A stretch of 64,000 nt of DNA from Symsagittifera roscoffensis (Eukaryota; Xenacoelomorpha; Acoela; Convolutidae), in assembly GCF_963678635.1 (NCBI RefSeq), contig NC_087069.1:47200276-47264275 (forward strand). The letters are read 5' to 3'. A program made the position numbers and the translations under genes. Positions within the stretch are counted from its first letter, which is position 1. Every line of letters starts with the position of its first letter. Shown here piece by piece: positions 52,001 to 63,638 of this stretch. The notes under the pieces were generated by a model that made no database searches, had not been told where the DNA came from, and worked only from the letters and a program-made list of their open reading frames with translations.

Positions 52001-55000
52001 CTGCTTTGTTGTTGCATACTTTTTGGGGAACTTTTTTCTTCGTAACATAAACTTAATCAGTTTAAATACTATTTTAAGATACTCTAAACAACTGTTTTCT
52101 AGATAAAAAGAATTCGGCAACTGTTTTTTTTTGTGGTTCGTTGTTTGAGAATTTTTGCTAGCTGGAGATTTCATTTTTTTCTTGTAATTATGGCTGTTAA
52201 ATTCAATTTGTTCACTATCAAGTGAACAATACTCAAAACTTTATTTGATTTTTAGCAATATTTGTAGACTCGTTAAAACTGAAAAATTGTGGCGAATATG
52301 TTTTTCGCTGACCAAAACGAATCACCTTTGGGTTGTAATATGTTTTCTCTGAGTTTTTTGGTTCATGAAGCGCAGTTTTGCGGACGGTTTTTTCTTCTCT
52401 TCTTCACTTTTGTTTTTCCTTTTATTTGGTTGCAGTCATACTCAATGTTTTATGTATCGCTAGTGGTGCGAAGCTCAGTTTCACCTGTGTAAAAAGTTGA
52501 AACCAATTAAATTTTTTTAAAATGAAATTTTTGTTATTACCAAAAACTTCAAGATATTTTTGTTTAATTATTGAAACTGTTGGGGCAAATTAAATTTTGA
52601 AAATGAGAAATGGTTGATGTTGAAAAATAAACAAAAATTTCGTGTATTGTGATATACATTAACAATTTTTATACTAAGATTACAGGCAGGGTAGAAATAT
52701 AGCAAACGCGAATATGAGAAGACTTAATTGATTTAATTGAGTAAACAATGTTAGAAACAAGTAAACTTGAATGGTTTTTTTTTGAGATTTGATTTGGATT
52801 TTCCCCTGATGGGTTTTTTCCTTGATAGATTTTTTGACATTTGATTTGGAAACTTCATAAATGCTTCTAAAGAATTTTTTTTTCGCGCGTATCGGCTATT
52901 GAAGAAAACGGCGTAAAGGAAATTTTTAGTTCACTCATGTATATAGTGTTTTGATAATGTTAAATCGAGCCGACCTTAGTAACCAGAAACGCAGGTTTTT
53001 TTTACTGTTCCAGAAACTGGTCAATGTATAGTAATGATCTGTAATCAAGCAAAAACGAACAGGTAGAATTTTGGTATTAAGTTGTAAATTTGCCGAATAT
53101 TGAAATTTAGACACACCGTAGCAGGGTTTAATATCCCAACTGAGTTGTTTTTCTTGTGTAACGACTAGATTTTCTGATATCGTGCTCAATATTCACAGCT
53201 GACTGATTGTTCTTCTCCAAGTATAATTAGTTGGTTTTGGTTTAAATTGGATGGTGCAACTTCACGAGGCGTGTGGGTGGTTTTTACGCCTTGTGCCTTA
53301 TTTCAAAATGTTTGTAACCCAATTTTAATATGTTTATTGGTTGTCGATAGGGACTCCTAAATGTTTACTTTCCTTAATAAGAGGACCAATTACTTTTTAA
53401 ATAGCCGTATTAGTCCGCATGGAATTTGTGTATAACAACCGCACGGTGTGAAACAAGTACAAACTTGATGTTCTGGTTTTAATTTCAGTACCTCCACAGC
53501 AAAAACATTCTGCACCGTGACCTCAAAACCCAGAACATCTTCCTCACCCGATCCAACCTAGTTAAAGTGGGGGACTTAGGGATTGCGAGGGAGTTGAAGG
53601 AGGACGAGATGGCCAGCACCCTCATAGGCACCCCATACTACATGAGTCCAGAGATATTCCAGAACATTCCCTACAGCTATAAGGTTAAGTACTGCCATGG
53701 TAAAATAAAAGTGAGATAGGCAGGTATTTTTTCTGATTTAATTTAGCGCAAAAAAATTAAAAGTAGCACATCGAAATTCGAAATCCATACGTTTTTTGTT
53801 AGCGCTCATTTTGATTCTTTACAAAAACTTTTTTTGTGTGAAGAAACTCACCAAATCGAAACGAAACAGTTGCGGACAATTTGATTGGGATGTTAAGTTT
53901 ATACCTCGTATTTGCATGGTATAAGTTTCATATATTTTATAAAACTAAGCTCTACTTGAAACGTGTTTCCAGTCCGACATTTGGTCTCTTGGCTGTATCC
54001 TGTATGAGATGACGTCACTCAAACATGCCTTCACAGCCCACGCATTTAGCTCACTAGTCCATAAAATCATCAACGGAGAGGTAAAAATTATATATTTAAT
54101 TTTTAAAAAAAACTTGAAGATTCATAAGTTTGGAAAGATTTTCACAGTTTTTACTAAAAGCGATGAACAGATTTTGGTTTGAGTCTATTATTTCAAGAGA
54201 CAGCCTTAGTTTTGAGAGAAGAACAGTTTTTTTATCGGCAGCTAAAAATTGTTTGCTTAGTTTTTTATGAAATTTTTGCTTTGTTTGCTGTTATGAAGTA
54301 TGTTTCTTGATATTGTAACAAAAGTCACGTTAATCTTTGTGGTTAAAGAGATGTGCAAAAAATGTCATTTCGACTGTTGGCAATGACTTATACGTTTTTT
54401 GGTGATTTTGAGGTTGCATTGCGGATCCAATTTTAAAATGAAAACTATGAAAAACAAAAATTGAAAAAATTAAATCTAATTATTCGAAAATTGTGAAGAG
54501 TATTGGGCGTTTCATGCAATCGGACTGATACATGTTGCAAACTTACTCATCCCAAGATACGATTTTTCTACGGAGTGAAGACACTTAATTATCTGTTTTT
54601 CATTTTTTGGGAAAAATCATTATAATTTGATAACGCTCAAAACTGATTTTTCTTGAATGAAAGAACTTGAATTCAAACTAAAAGAAAATGATTATTTTCA
54701 GTACCTGTGTACTGCTCATGTGTTTTATCCACGTGTTCTTGGAAGAAATCAAAGACATGTAGCTCATTTTTCGAGGCATCAGACTCTAAATCCAGAGGTG
54801 GCTTTTTAAAATGTTAAATGCTCATTTACTTATTCTTTTTTGCTGGTCGAAAGAACAATTTGTCTCATACTTTTTGATTGTGCTTACGAAAAGCAGCTTC
54901 GTTCCTGTGTAAAGTAGTTTATGAGCCAAAAACTTTTTCTAGAATTTTGCAAGTTTCTTGCTGTTCCCTAAACCCCGAATTTCAACTGTTGGTGTTACAA

Positions 55001-58000
55001 GGTAAAGTTGTGCCAGTCGGTCATATTTGGAAGTTTGACCTTGATTTGGAAGTTTAACCTTGATTTTGGGGAAAAAAATAATTTTTGTAAAATTCGAATC
55101 GACCAATGTTATGCTCAAGTTTTTTGCGACAACTGAAAATCAGAAGTTAATTATATCAGAGGAGAGAAATCAGTATTGCGGGAAAATCGATAAAAATCAG
55201 TCTAGAGTAAAATTGCTGTTCGCAATTTCACTGCAATCAACAACTCGAGTGGAGCTGTCTTGTTCCTAATAGAGAGCAAAGTGAAATCTTACGGAAGTAT
55301 CATCGTTGGGCGAGAGAGAATCTTGATTGGGCAGACAGACGAGTGAAGCTGCCCAATGGTTCAGAAGACTAAACTTATTGATTTAAAATTACTTGTTACA
55401 AAAAACTTCTAGAGTTGCTTTATTTCTATTATTTGCCTAATTCTAGAGTCGCGTCACTCTGTGAAAACTTAATTTAATTTCTCGAGTGCAATTTGTATGA
55501 TTATGTTGAGATTAGGCGAGTTTTAGGTTGATCCATCTGAAATGGATCAAGGGTCCACTGTCTAAAAAAAACTAATGATATTTTAGAGCTTCCGACCCTG
55601 TTTTTAGCGGCGTTCGCTTGTTTCAGGTATTTAGAGACGTAGGCATGGGGGCGTTCTTATTTCTAGAGTGGGGGGTATTTTGGTAGTGGCCTTTAAGCGG
55701 TAACACAGTTTGTAGTTTCATGTCTTACGCGAACCGAATTGGCTCCGACTGAATGTGGTATAAAAGCACAAGAGATAATGTCCCTACCTCTTGAGCCAAT
55801 GTTTATAGAGCCTGTCTTCCTTAACCTCATATGCGACTTAAGTAGACGACTGTTACATAGTGTTTTTATGGCGCTCTGGAGCAACTGAAGAGAAGCTACC
55901 ACAGATGACCGAAAGAGTGGAGACGACTGACAAGGAACGGCAGAAGTTTATCAAGAAAAATACGGAGGAAATAAAAAGGCGGTATGAAACCGTAAACGAC
56001 AAATTATGGAATCTAGAGACGAGAATGGACACGATGAGCAGAGACCAAGCAGAGAATTCCTGTGCAATACAGTCCAAATTGGATGCGCTCTTCAGACACT
56101 CTATTACTTAAGAAAAGAACGGTATCAGACAAAACGGAGAAGCAACCCAGCACAGGGGTGGCCTTTGTGGAACCTCATGGCAAGAAACAGGAATCTACTC
56201 CATTGCCTCAGATCTATAAGAGCATAGGATCAGGGATGACAAAAACGGCAATAAAATGAGGCGCGTCGAACTCAACAAGGATACCAAGGGATTCGGGCAC
56301 ACACACGAGTGTAACACCGGATGCCATGACATGGGCAAACACTTGAGAAATGATGAATAGGACATAAGAAGCATTTGCAACAAGGAACACGAGTCGAGCG
56401 ATAGAGGAGGAGGCGAATCTAGAAATGCCTTCCTGAAACCAAAGGAGTTTGAAGACGATTCAGGTGGTTGCATAGATACCTGGGTCTAAAGGTCACAGAA
56501 AGCGTACTCGACTTTCAATTCAAGTTCCTTTCATTTCAAATTTCTCAAGTTGGGTTAAATTTTTTGAACAAGTGTCAATCATAGGTGTTCTTGAATTTTC
56601 TTCTCGCTCTAATTAGACCTATCGCTGTTTAGCTTTTGATTTCTTCTCAGGTTATTTCTTTTTTTTCTGTGTCATAAGGAATGCAAATTCTACTTTCGAA
56701 CAGCAAATGTCTAAAGGTCACAAAAAACGTAATCGACTTCTAGTTGCGACAGTGCTTTATAGTTTTCAGATTTCCATGCGGTTTAAAAATTTTACCTTCA
56801 ATTCAAATTTCTCAGGTTGGGTTAAATTCATTGAACAAGTAAGTGTCAATCATAAGTGTTCTTTATACCGTTTGTGCCTCCAAAGGGCTTAAGGGCATTT
56901 TTTGTTAGCAAAGAAGCGCCAATTATAAATTGTTCTACAAATTCAAAAGCTTAAAGGGTGTCTCTCGTTTTCTGTGAAATTCGAACGTTGAGATTTTTCC
57001 CAAAACGTCAGTGTTTTTTTTTTGTTTCCCCGCGTTTTTTTTCTTTTCCAACTGCCAGTTGGCTAAATTGTAATATATCTTTTGTATTGCGCATAGCTTG
57101 AAAACAATTTTACAAGCCATGTTAACTTTCAAGATCGAAAACTTTTTTGCAGCCTCCAAAAATGCCGACTGGCTACAGTAAAGGTGTGTGTGACTTGATC
57201 TCCCGGATGCTGAACAGAGAAATAGAAGCCAGACCAAGTGCCAGGGACATCCTGCAGACACCGTTTGTACAGGAAAATATCAAGAAGTTTTTGGAGGAAT
57301 CACAATCCAAACAGAAACGACCCAGCAGGTATTTTAAATTAGAAAAAGAATTTTGTGAAAAAATAGGGCTCTAGTCATGATGAAACTTGTTAAAATGAAA
57401 AATCATTGCACTAGTCATGACTTTAACAGAATCTATAATTGTCATTCAGTTTTTTTGTGCACCAGTTTTTTAAAGTAATTTACCGTCGTGGAAATGTCAA
57501 TTTTTACGGATTATTTGAGAGATCAAGAACCAAACAGCTACTTTCCAGCTGTTTGGAATAACTCGCCGACGGCTTGTATTGAAAAACTGAGTTTATATTT
57601 GGTAAAGCGTTCAAAATATTTAGTGGTTAGTTACGTCTCCGCCTCTCAATCGAAAGGTCGGATGTTCAGATGTTCGAAAAATAACCAAAAAAAATTGCAT
57701 GTAGTTTTTAAACAGGGGCACAACAGCAGATTGCCGTGATGAGTTAGCTGTACAGCTCTTGGGTTGGTCCTTTCCACCGTGGATAAATGGTCTTAATCTA
57801 GAATTGATTGACAAGAAATTGTTTGATACTACTTTTGTAGTCAAAAATCAGATTCGCTCCGATCAATTACAACTTGGTTTGTTCTAACAATTCCTACTTT
57901 TTTTTAGTTCCAGTGTCAAGGGCAGGCCTTCTTCTTCAAAACAGAAAGTGGTCAAAAAATATTCATCGGTAGGTCGCAAAAATAGCGAAAGCAGCGACAA

Positions 58001-61000
58001 CAGCAAATTGCCAGCCATCAATTCAACACCTGAAAATGTGAATAACTTTGATCAAGACAATATTCCCACAATAAAGAAAGTGAACAATGTGGTTAGTCAG
58101 CAGGGAAAAAGCAACAGCGGAAGTAGTTCTAGTCTGAACAAATCGCCAGTCAAGTCGAATGTGAGAACAATTTTAGTTTGTAAATCTAAAATATGTGACG
58201 AAAATTTAAAAAGCTATAGTAAGCGACGAAAGTTATAGAGTTTTGAAATAATGACATGAGCAAAATATCTGACTTATAGATCTATTTTTAAAAGTATATT
58301 CAATTAATAATGGTGAGATCTTTAATTTACTTTTCCCATTTCTTCCGCCTCGGAAGTTTTTTTTCAACTTTTTCTTAATATCCAATTAATATAAAAAAAG
58401 GCATCAGGCTATTCAAAATAAATTTAATCTGGATACTTTAGTTCGTAAACAGATATTCTTTTTGTTTTTTTTAAGTACAAGCAGGGGGCGCCCTTTGTTT
58501 TTTAGTACACAGATATTAATAAAGAAATATTTAACCAGCAAAAAACACAGCATTGAAAATAATTTTTAGGTTTTGCCTTCCAAAGCCAAACGTACTGAGT
58601 CAGAAAGACGATCAAACGTGAGTTCCCCCAGAGCCCGAAGATCATCTCATGAATCATCAAGTATCCCATCTCCGAAAAACAACACCCCCAAAAAGAACTC
58701 ATTAGGGGGGTCATTGCCACCTACACCTACTCTATTGCAAGAGCAATTACCACGACCATCCTCGAGTAAACCTAAATCAAATGTAAGGGTTCATTGTAAT
58801 CATTATAAATCAATGGCTTTATTTTTTTTCAGAATTTAGCAGCTGATAACGTAAGTAGAAGCATATCTGTCGGCATGTTTATCTTGAGTTTTATTCGGAA
58901 TGTTTTGCAAATCATTTGGTTTGATTTCTGTCATGTAAACTATTGTGCATGTTTTATTCAAGCGTATGGAGAACACATCTATATTTTTTTTCAAAAAAAA
59001 TCTCTTAATGAAGGTTCAAAGATAGAGCATTTGTAATATTACGATTATTTTCTTCAATTTTTGGTAATTTTCTGCGTACAGTTTTCTTTCTATTCAGCAA
59101 TTTACATAGCATGAGCTATATCTGCTACATTAAAGAGCATTTAATGCTGCTTGTTTTATATACGTATTATAGTGGTTTATATTTCTCAGCAATACAGTCG
59201 GAGAAAGATATGTTGTTAAGTCTTAAAGTCACGTAAAAACGGTTGTCGTTTGAAATACTGTCATTTTATTTGCCGAAAACCAAGTTTTGCCTCTCATTTT
59301 TTTAGTGCCGCTAATTGCCCGGGTTGACCAAAAATGTTTATCATACAATTCTCATAGATGGGAAATTTCTTTTCATACAATTCCATACGTACAGAAAATT
59401 GTATGAAAACTCTATAATAAACATTTTCCCCTAATTGGAAATTGTATAATAGAGGTTTTCTCCATAAACCAAAAAGTTGTTTTTTGTTTTTAAATTTATT
59501 TTCTGAAAAATTTTGGTTTGCGTTTGCAACCGAACACAAGTGACAAAGACCTTGGTTACTCAAAGCACCAAAGGTTGGACGGTCTTACATTTACAATGCA
59601 TAAAACACGACTTCTTTCACAAATGATATTCCAGATTTCTTTCACAAATGATATAACAAAAGTAACAAACTTTTGATTTTTGGCAAAATTCTTCAGTGAT
59701 GATTATTTTAAATTTTTGTATTTTCAAATTATCAGACATTGATCAAGGCATACATAAACACGGCATACAAAAGAAATAGGAATTTTCAGCGTTTTTGAAA
59801 AAAAAATTCAAGTGAAAAGAAGAAAAGCCAATATAATATCGTATCCAGGACTACGTTGTTCACACAAAAAATCGAAATTTGCATACAAAAAGTTTTTTTC
59901 GAAAAATGTTTGTTTGCGTACAAAATTCGATTTGCGGTTTAAAAAAAACAAAAAAATTTTTGGGGTAAATTTTCAAAATTACTTCGCCATCAAAAAATTT
60001 TAAATCAGTTTTTTTGTCACCATTCTGGTCAACTGTTCTCAAAAAGCCGCAGAAACGGTTTAATTTTTTTTCTATTGTTTTTCGAAAATGTATGAAAATT
60101 GTATGACAAGAATTTTCTCCATACACTTGATGTATGGATTTGTATGATAATGATTTTTGTTGTATGAATTGTATGATAAGAATTTTCGGCGTATGGAGGT
60201 CAACCCGGGTGAGCAAGTGTCGTTTTGTTAAAAAGCAATTGAGTATTCCTTATAGCAACAGTGGAGCCTGTATTGCCTCGTAATCAGTCAAACACGCAAA
60301 AGACTTACTAAATTTTTTTTTCTTAAATCATCCGTATCTTTTTTTTTAGTTGTTTCCGCATTTGCTTATGAGCGAGAAAAGCAATCTGGTTTTTATGCCG
60401 TTTTCGTGGTGACAAATAGGAAAAGGTATTCTGGATCTGTTTGGCAATCTGCCCCCCCCCCCTCCCGCGCCTCCGGCATCTAGTAAAGAATCTCCACCAC
60501 TATCAATGAATACAGTAAATAAGCACTTGAGCTTTGTATTAGAATTTTAATTTTGCTTCAATCTGATTTGAAAAGGGAGAGATTGTTCAGTAGATCCAGT
60601 ATTTTTCATTCTAGTTTTTTTCACTAGTAAATCAAAATTGCTTATCAAAGTTTGAAGACACTTTTGTAGATCGTGATTTTTTTTTCAGTTCAGTTCAAAC
60701 TCTTTTACTGGCGCAAGGAAGGTAGATCATACTACTATCTAACAATTGAAGTGGAAAAGGCGCAAAAAATCATGAATGACTTCTAGTTTGTAAATGACTT
60801 GTATTTTTCTAGAATTCACAGTGAAATAAGATTTTTGATTTTTGATCCAATTTTGTGACTTTGACTTAATTATATCAAAAAAAGTCAGCCATATTAGATT
60901 CTGAAAATTGAAATATCTTTTGGGCCATGCGTTTTTGGAACTCCAAAATTAAAATTTTTTCATAATTGTCAGTCATTTTTTGAAGACTTCTTTCGTTCAT

Positions 61001-63638
61001 TGGCACAACAGTCTGTCGGCCATGTTTATATTTACACAAGGGGAGCGATAATTGGAAGTCATTGCTGCGAGAATAGTTTTTTCTATTAGTGTTTCAGGCT
61101 TCTAAGTGGAAACTTTTTCCACCTCATCTTTGAAAAAGAATAGAACTGGAGTTTCGTTTTTAGAAGATGTACATGCATGCATTTAGAATTTTTTGGCCCA
61201 AACTCAACATAATCAGAAGAATATCTGATTTAAATAGATCCTTTATTTTCAACTCAATGTATACAAAGTATTCAACAAAAAGAGAACATTTCAGATTTAG
61301 TATACATTCGTCTTTTTCAATTCAATGTATACAATTAATTCAACAGTAAAAAGAAGCATTCAGATTTAAAACATATTCGTCTTTTTCAATTCAATGATAA
61401 CAAATAAAATAATCGAAAAAAATTCAGATTAAACATTACGAAGCCAAATTGTGCATTTTGTGAATTGTAAGCAGGTTCCGCAACAAGGACGCTCCCTTTG
61501 CTTTTTTGTTCTTTCATTCTCTTTGATCATTCATACAAAACTTTATCATGTTCAAAGTTTTGCCTCTGGAAGCCAGGAGCATGCAGACACAGTTTTGTGC
61601 GCCTGTCGAGTGCATAGTTTGACCTCGTAATGAAACATAATCGTCATTTTCAACTCAATGTATTTAAATAAGTTTCTCTTTTCAGCGACCTGTGTCCGGG
61701 CGACCCCAAAGCGTGAGGAAAGTATCTGAACCCGTCAAAAGTGCAGCCACTCCGTCTCATATCAGGCTAGTCAAAGTGTTTTAAGAAGTTACTGCAAAAT
61801 GTCAAGGCTTTTTAGATTATTTTTGCTGTTTGATTGCGCTCAGAAAAACTTTTTGTTGCTCCTGATCTGTCCCATTCAATCAACCCCGTGTATAACTGTG
61901 TATTTTATCGTTATAAGGCTCATATTTAATTTGATATCGTTTAAGGGTTTTTCGTATATTTTGTAACGCGTACAAAAAATTGTGGGCGTTTATTGTATAA
62001 CATGAACAAAGCACTGCAATGAATGCTTCTGGAATTCAACCATTGTTGTTGTTGTTGTTCTAGGAAAAGCAGTGCTTCCTCTGTAGCTTCAGTTTCTTCA
62101 GTAGGATCAGATTCAGAAGTGGTAAGTATGTTTGTAATTCCAAAAAATTATATATTTAGAGATAAAATACAAATTAAGGTCACCTGCAAAAAAAGTATTG
62201 ATCGGCAGTCGAATGTGGACAAAAGTTTAGTTGATGAATGTTAAGAATTATTAAAACAAATTATTGAAATGATTTTTTGTTGATGAATCATAATTACACT
62301 TTGCGAGCTTGTGAAGCCAAGTGTATTTGTACGAACCTTCATTTTTTCCAATTTAAGACGCAAATAAAAGTGCTACTTCTGGTGGCACTTTTGAATTGGT
62401 AGGCTGCTGCAGCTGTATCATGCATTTTTAGTTCATCAAATGAGCCGACTGAATGTTATTTGTTTCAAACAGCAGTGCAATGATAGAAAGGATCAATGTA
62501 TCCAGAAAATTTTTGAAATGCATAGTTTATGCATAATTTGGCTTTATGCTTTCGAATTTATTACATTCAAAATTGTGTTTTTTTTTATTTGGTGCCACTT
62601 TTGCTAGATCGATTGGCCATTTATTAGCATATGTAGCTGCGTTTTTGGTGGCTATTTCTGGGAGTTCTAAGCGTTCGTGGCTGAGTTTTTAGTGCGTGAG
62701 ACTCAAAATTGCTAGGCCACAGAGCGAATCAGACACGTAGTTTTCGCTAATTTGAGGCTTATTTCATTTTTTCTAATTTCAATTAATAGAGCTGCTTTTT
62801 TGTCATGTTCTCGCTAGTGTTTGCGAAGCGCAGCTTCGCCTCGGTGTGTAATGGTGTAATTTTAGCCTTTGAGCACGTCAGTTTGCGTGCAATCCACGTG
62901 AAGAAAAAGTTCTATCATTCGAAAGTTATGATAATTTTCTCACAGTCAATTGACCATTTTTGCCTGTTAATATAAAATCGTTAATTATCTGTGTGAAACT
63001 AACCATAACTTGATCAATCCCTCTCAAAGGTTAAAATCAGGCCTTCTCATTTTCGAAAGTCAAATATTTGATTGTTCATATAATGATTAGCAATCAAATT
63101 ACAATCTGCTTGATAATTCTAAATATCAACTATTGTTCTTGTTTTATTGAGCTATAACTAATCAAACACAAAGTGAACTCGAAATAATTGATTATAATTT
63201 TCAAATGCTTAAGTCATGAAACAGAGCGGACTGCTTTTTGTTTTCAACCGTTAGATTAACCAATTTCATAACTTTTCCTAACTTATTTCAATTGATTTAT
63301 TTCAGCGTCGTTCCAAAGCGCGTGAAGAAAGGTTGAGAAAGAAAGAACAAGAGTACGCCGAGAAATTAGTGAAAGGTGAAGCTAGATTTTTCAGTTTATT
63401 TTTCTTCAAAATTAGACCAGCAATTTTTTTAAAGCTTTTTGAGATGTTTGTTTGCGTTTTATTGACAGATGTTGTTTAAAGAAAAGTGAGCAACTCAGCT
63501 CAAATCTTTTCTGATTTTTTTGCATCTTATTATTGGCTCGGCCAACATCAAAATTGTATTAGTGCGTACTTTAATTGATTTTGCTTCTTGTTTTCAGACA
63601 AAATAAAAGAGAAAGTACCCGAAGAAATTACGGAGCAG
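46053..63638 (+). CDS. NEK4: NEK4-like NIMA-related serine/threonine kinase (partial, continues past the window)
   Basis: Exons 46,053-46,154; 47,187-47,300; 49,715-49,876; 53,489-53,683; 53,973-54,080; 57,153-57,328; 57,908-58,160; 58,570-58,782; 58,833-58,850 (microexon); a candidate 60,426-60,514; 61,686-61,765; 62,064-62,121; 63,306-63,375; 63,598-63,638. Introns follow GT-AG except a likely GC-AG after 61,765; phases agree apart from the candidate exon. The kinase domain occupies the first ~280 residues: glycine loop GEGSYGQV (12-19), Lys38 in VLKL, HRDLKTQN with D137, DLG (NEK-type DFG variant) D155, activation loop STLIGTPYYMSPE. Overall most like NEK4 among NEKs by eye. A Ser/Pro-rich disordered tail and a charged coil (RRSKAREERLRKKEQEY) follow. 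NEK4-type kinases act in cilium and cell-cycle or DNA-damage control. Confidence 0.88.
46921..46990 (+). repeat. tRNA-like SINE head (in NEK4 intron 1)
   Basis: tggtgaagtgcttaaatctc (box A-like) and gagttcgagacccc (box B) with tRNA-like spacing. A diverged relative is at 57,612-57,680 (tagtggttagttacgtctc..., aaggtcggatgttcag). Confidence 0.5.
48181..48345 (+). repeat. tRNA-derived SINE, family A
   Basis: Head: cgctgagtggttaatgcgtg (box A) ... agggtcgaggc (box B). Body: actctggagctgctttttgtcg. Tail: agttctcgctagtgttttcgaa gggcagctttgcc. The copy at 62,669-62,850 has the same three modules. Confidence 0.65.
49025..49145. repeat. Two long G runs with GT repeats
   Basis: gtgtgtgtgtg followed by a run of 14 G (about 49,038-49,052), and another run of 10-plus G near 49,131-49,141, in NEK4 intron 2. 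Low-complexity; run lengths are uncertain. Confidence 0.7.
51560..51790. mobile_element. Relative of the 24,893-25,327 MITE (one arm)
   Basis: gttagagtggtccctggaaaaagcaactatgatagacaggtctcgc... matches the reverse complement of 25,265-25,340 in order, including ttgaaaaccaatttgtg and 'ttcatttcaaaaa'. Confidence 0.6.
52440..52490. repeat. SINE tail copy
   Basis: tatcgctagtggtgcgaagctcagtttcacctgtgtaaaa; same tail as 38,330-38,370 (atcgcaagtggtgcgaagctccgcttcgcttctgtg), 38,955-38,995 and 54,885-54,910. Confidence 0.55.
55690..56490 (+). mobile_element. Truncated LTR element of the giant-element family (NEK4 intron 5)
   Basis: A short LTR-like part with a TATAAAAG box (55,760) ends in CTGTTACA (55,857), followed by an 11-nt spacer and PBS-like TGGCGCTCTGGAGC (55,869), the same layout as 5863/5876 and 4083/4070. 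A gag-like helical ORF starts ATGACCGAAAG (55,905; MTERVETTDKERQKF), shifts frame near 56,100 and ends near 56,260. The remainder to about 56,490 is non-coding relic. No pol. Confidence 0.65.
56491..56860. repeat. Direct repeat next to the truncated LTR element
   Basis: ctaaaggtcacagaaagcgta...ttcaaatttctcaagttgggttaaat...gaacaagtgtcaatcataggtgttct (56,487-56,592) recurs diverged at 56,708-56,862. Confidence 0.7.
57612..57790 (+). repeat. tRNA-like SINE copy
   Basis: tagtggttagttacgtctccgcctctcaatcgaaaggtcggatgttc is related to the 46,921 head, with a longer body (gatgagttagctgtacagctcttggg...ccgtggataaatggtc). Confidence 0.45.
58833..58850 (+). CDS. Candidate 18-nt microexon of the NEK4-like gene
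   Basis: Preceded by attttttttcag and followed by gtaagt, a perfect donor. It encodes NLAADN in phase 0, matching the neighbouring exon. The intron between it and exon 8 would be only 50 nt. Confidence 0.5.
59318..60209. mobile_element. 892-bp element with CCCGGGTTGACC inverted ends
   Basis: Begins CCCGGGTTGACC (59,318) and ends GGTCAACCCGGG (60,209). Both ends carry repeated 'atcatacaatt' / 'aattgtatgat' subunits in inverted orientation. No transposase; no target duplication recognised. Non-autonomous DNA element in NEK4 intron 9. Confidence 0.65.
60426..60514 (+). CDS. Candidate Pro-rich exon of the NEK4-like gene
   Basis: Frame reads LDLFGNLPPPPPAPPASSKE...NT and ends at a gtaaat donor. 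Upstream acceptor options (aaatag/ or aaaag/) need phase 1, while the preceding exon ends in phase 0. Either an exon is missed between them or the run of 11 C is miscounted. Confidence 0.35.
61686..61765 (+). CDS. NEK4-like exon with likely GC donor
   Basis: After ttttcag: RPVSGRPQSVRKVSEPVK... to CATATCAG, then gctagt. Only this GC donor gives the phase needed by the next exon (62,064). A GT donor further on would leave the frame broken. Confidence 0.5.
62122..63305. other. NEK4 intron with a SINE
   Basis: Apart from the SINE at 62,669, AT-rich with no gene. Confidence 0.5.
62669..62850 (+). repeat. tRNA-derived SINE, family A (second copy)
   Basis: cgtggctgagtttttagtgcgtgagactca head, gagctgcttttttgtcatgttctcgctagtg body, gcgaagcgcagcttcgcctcggtgtg tail with a short hairpin. 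Confidence 0.6.

Larger units (their letters stand above)
49877..53488. other. NEK4 intron 3, repeat-bearing, no gene supported
   Basis: 3.6 kb. Short tandem 'ttacgtaactaaaaaggattcgt' copies (about 49,885-49,990), the MITE relative at 51,560, and a SINE tail at 52,440-52,490. The small ORFs have no support. Confidence 0.5.
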
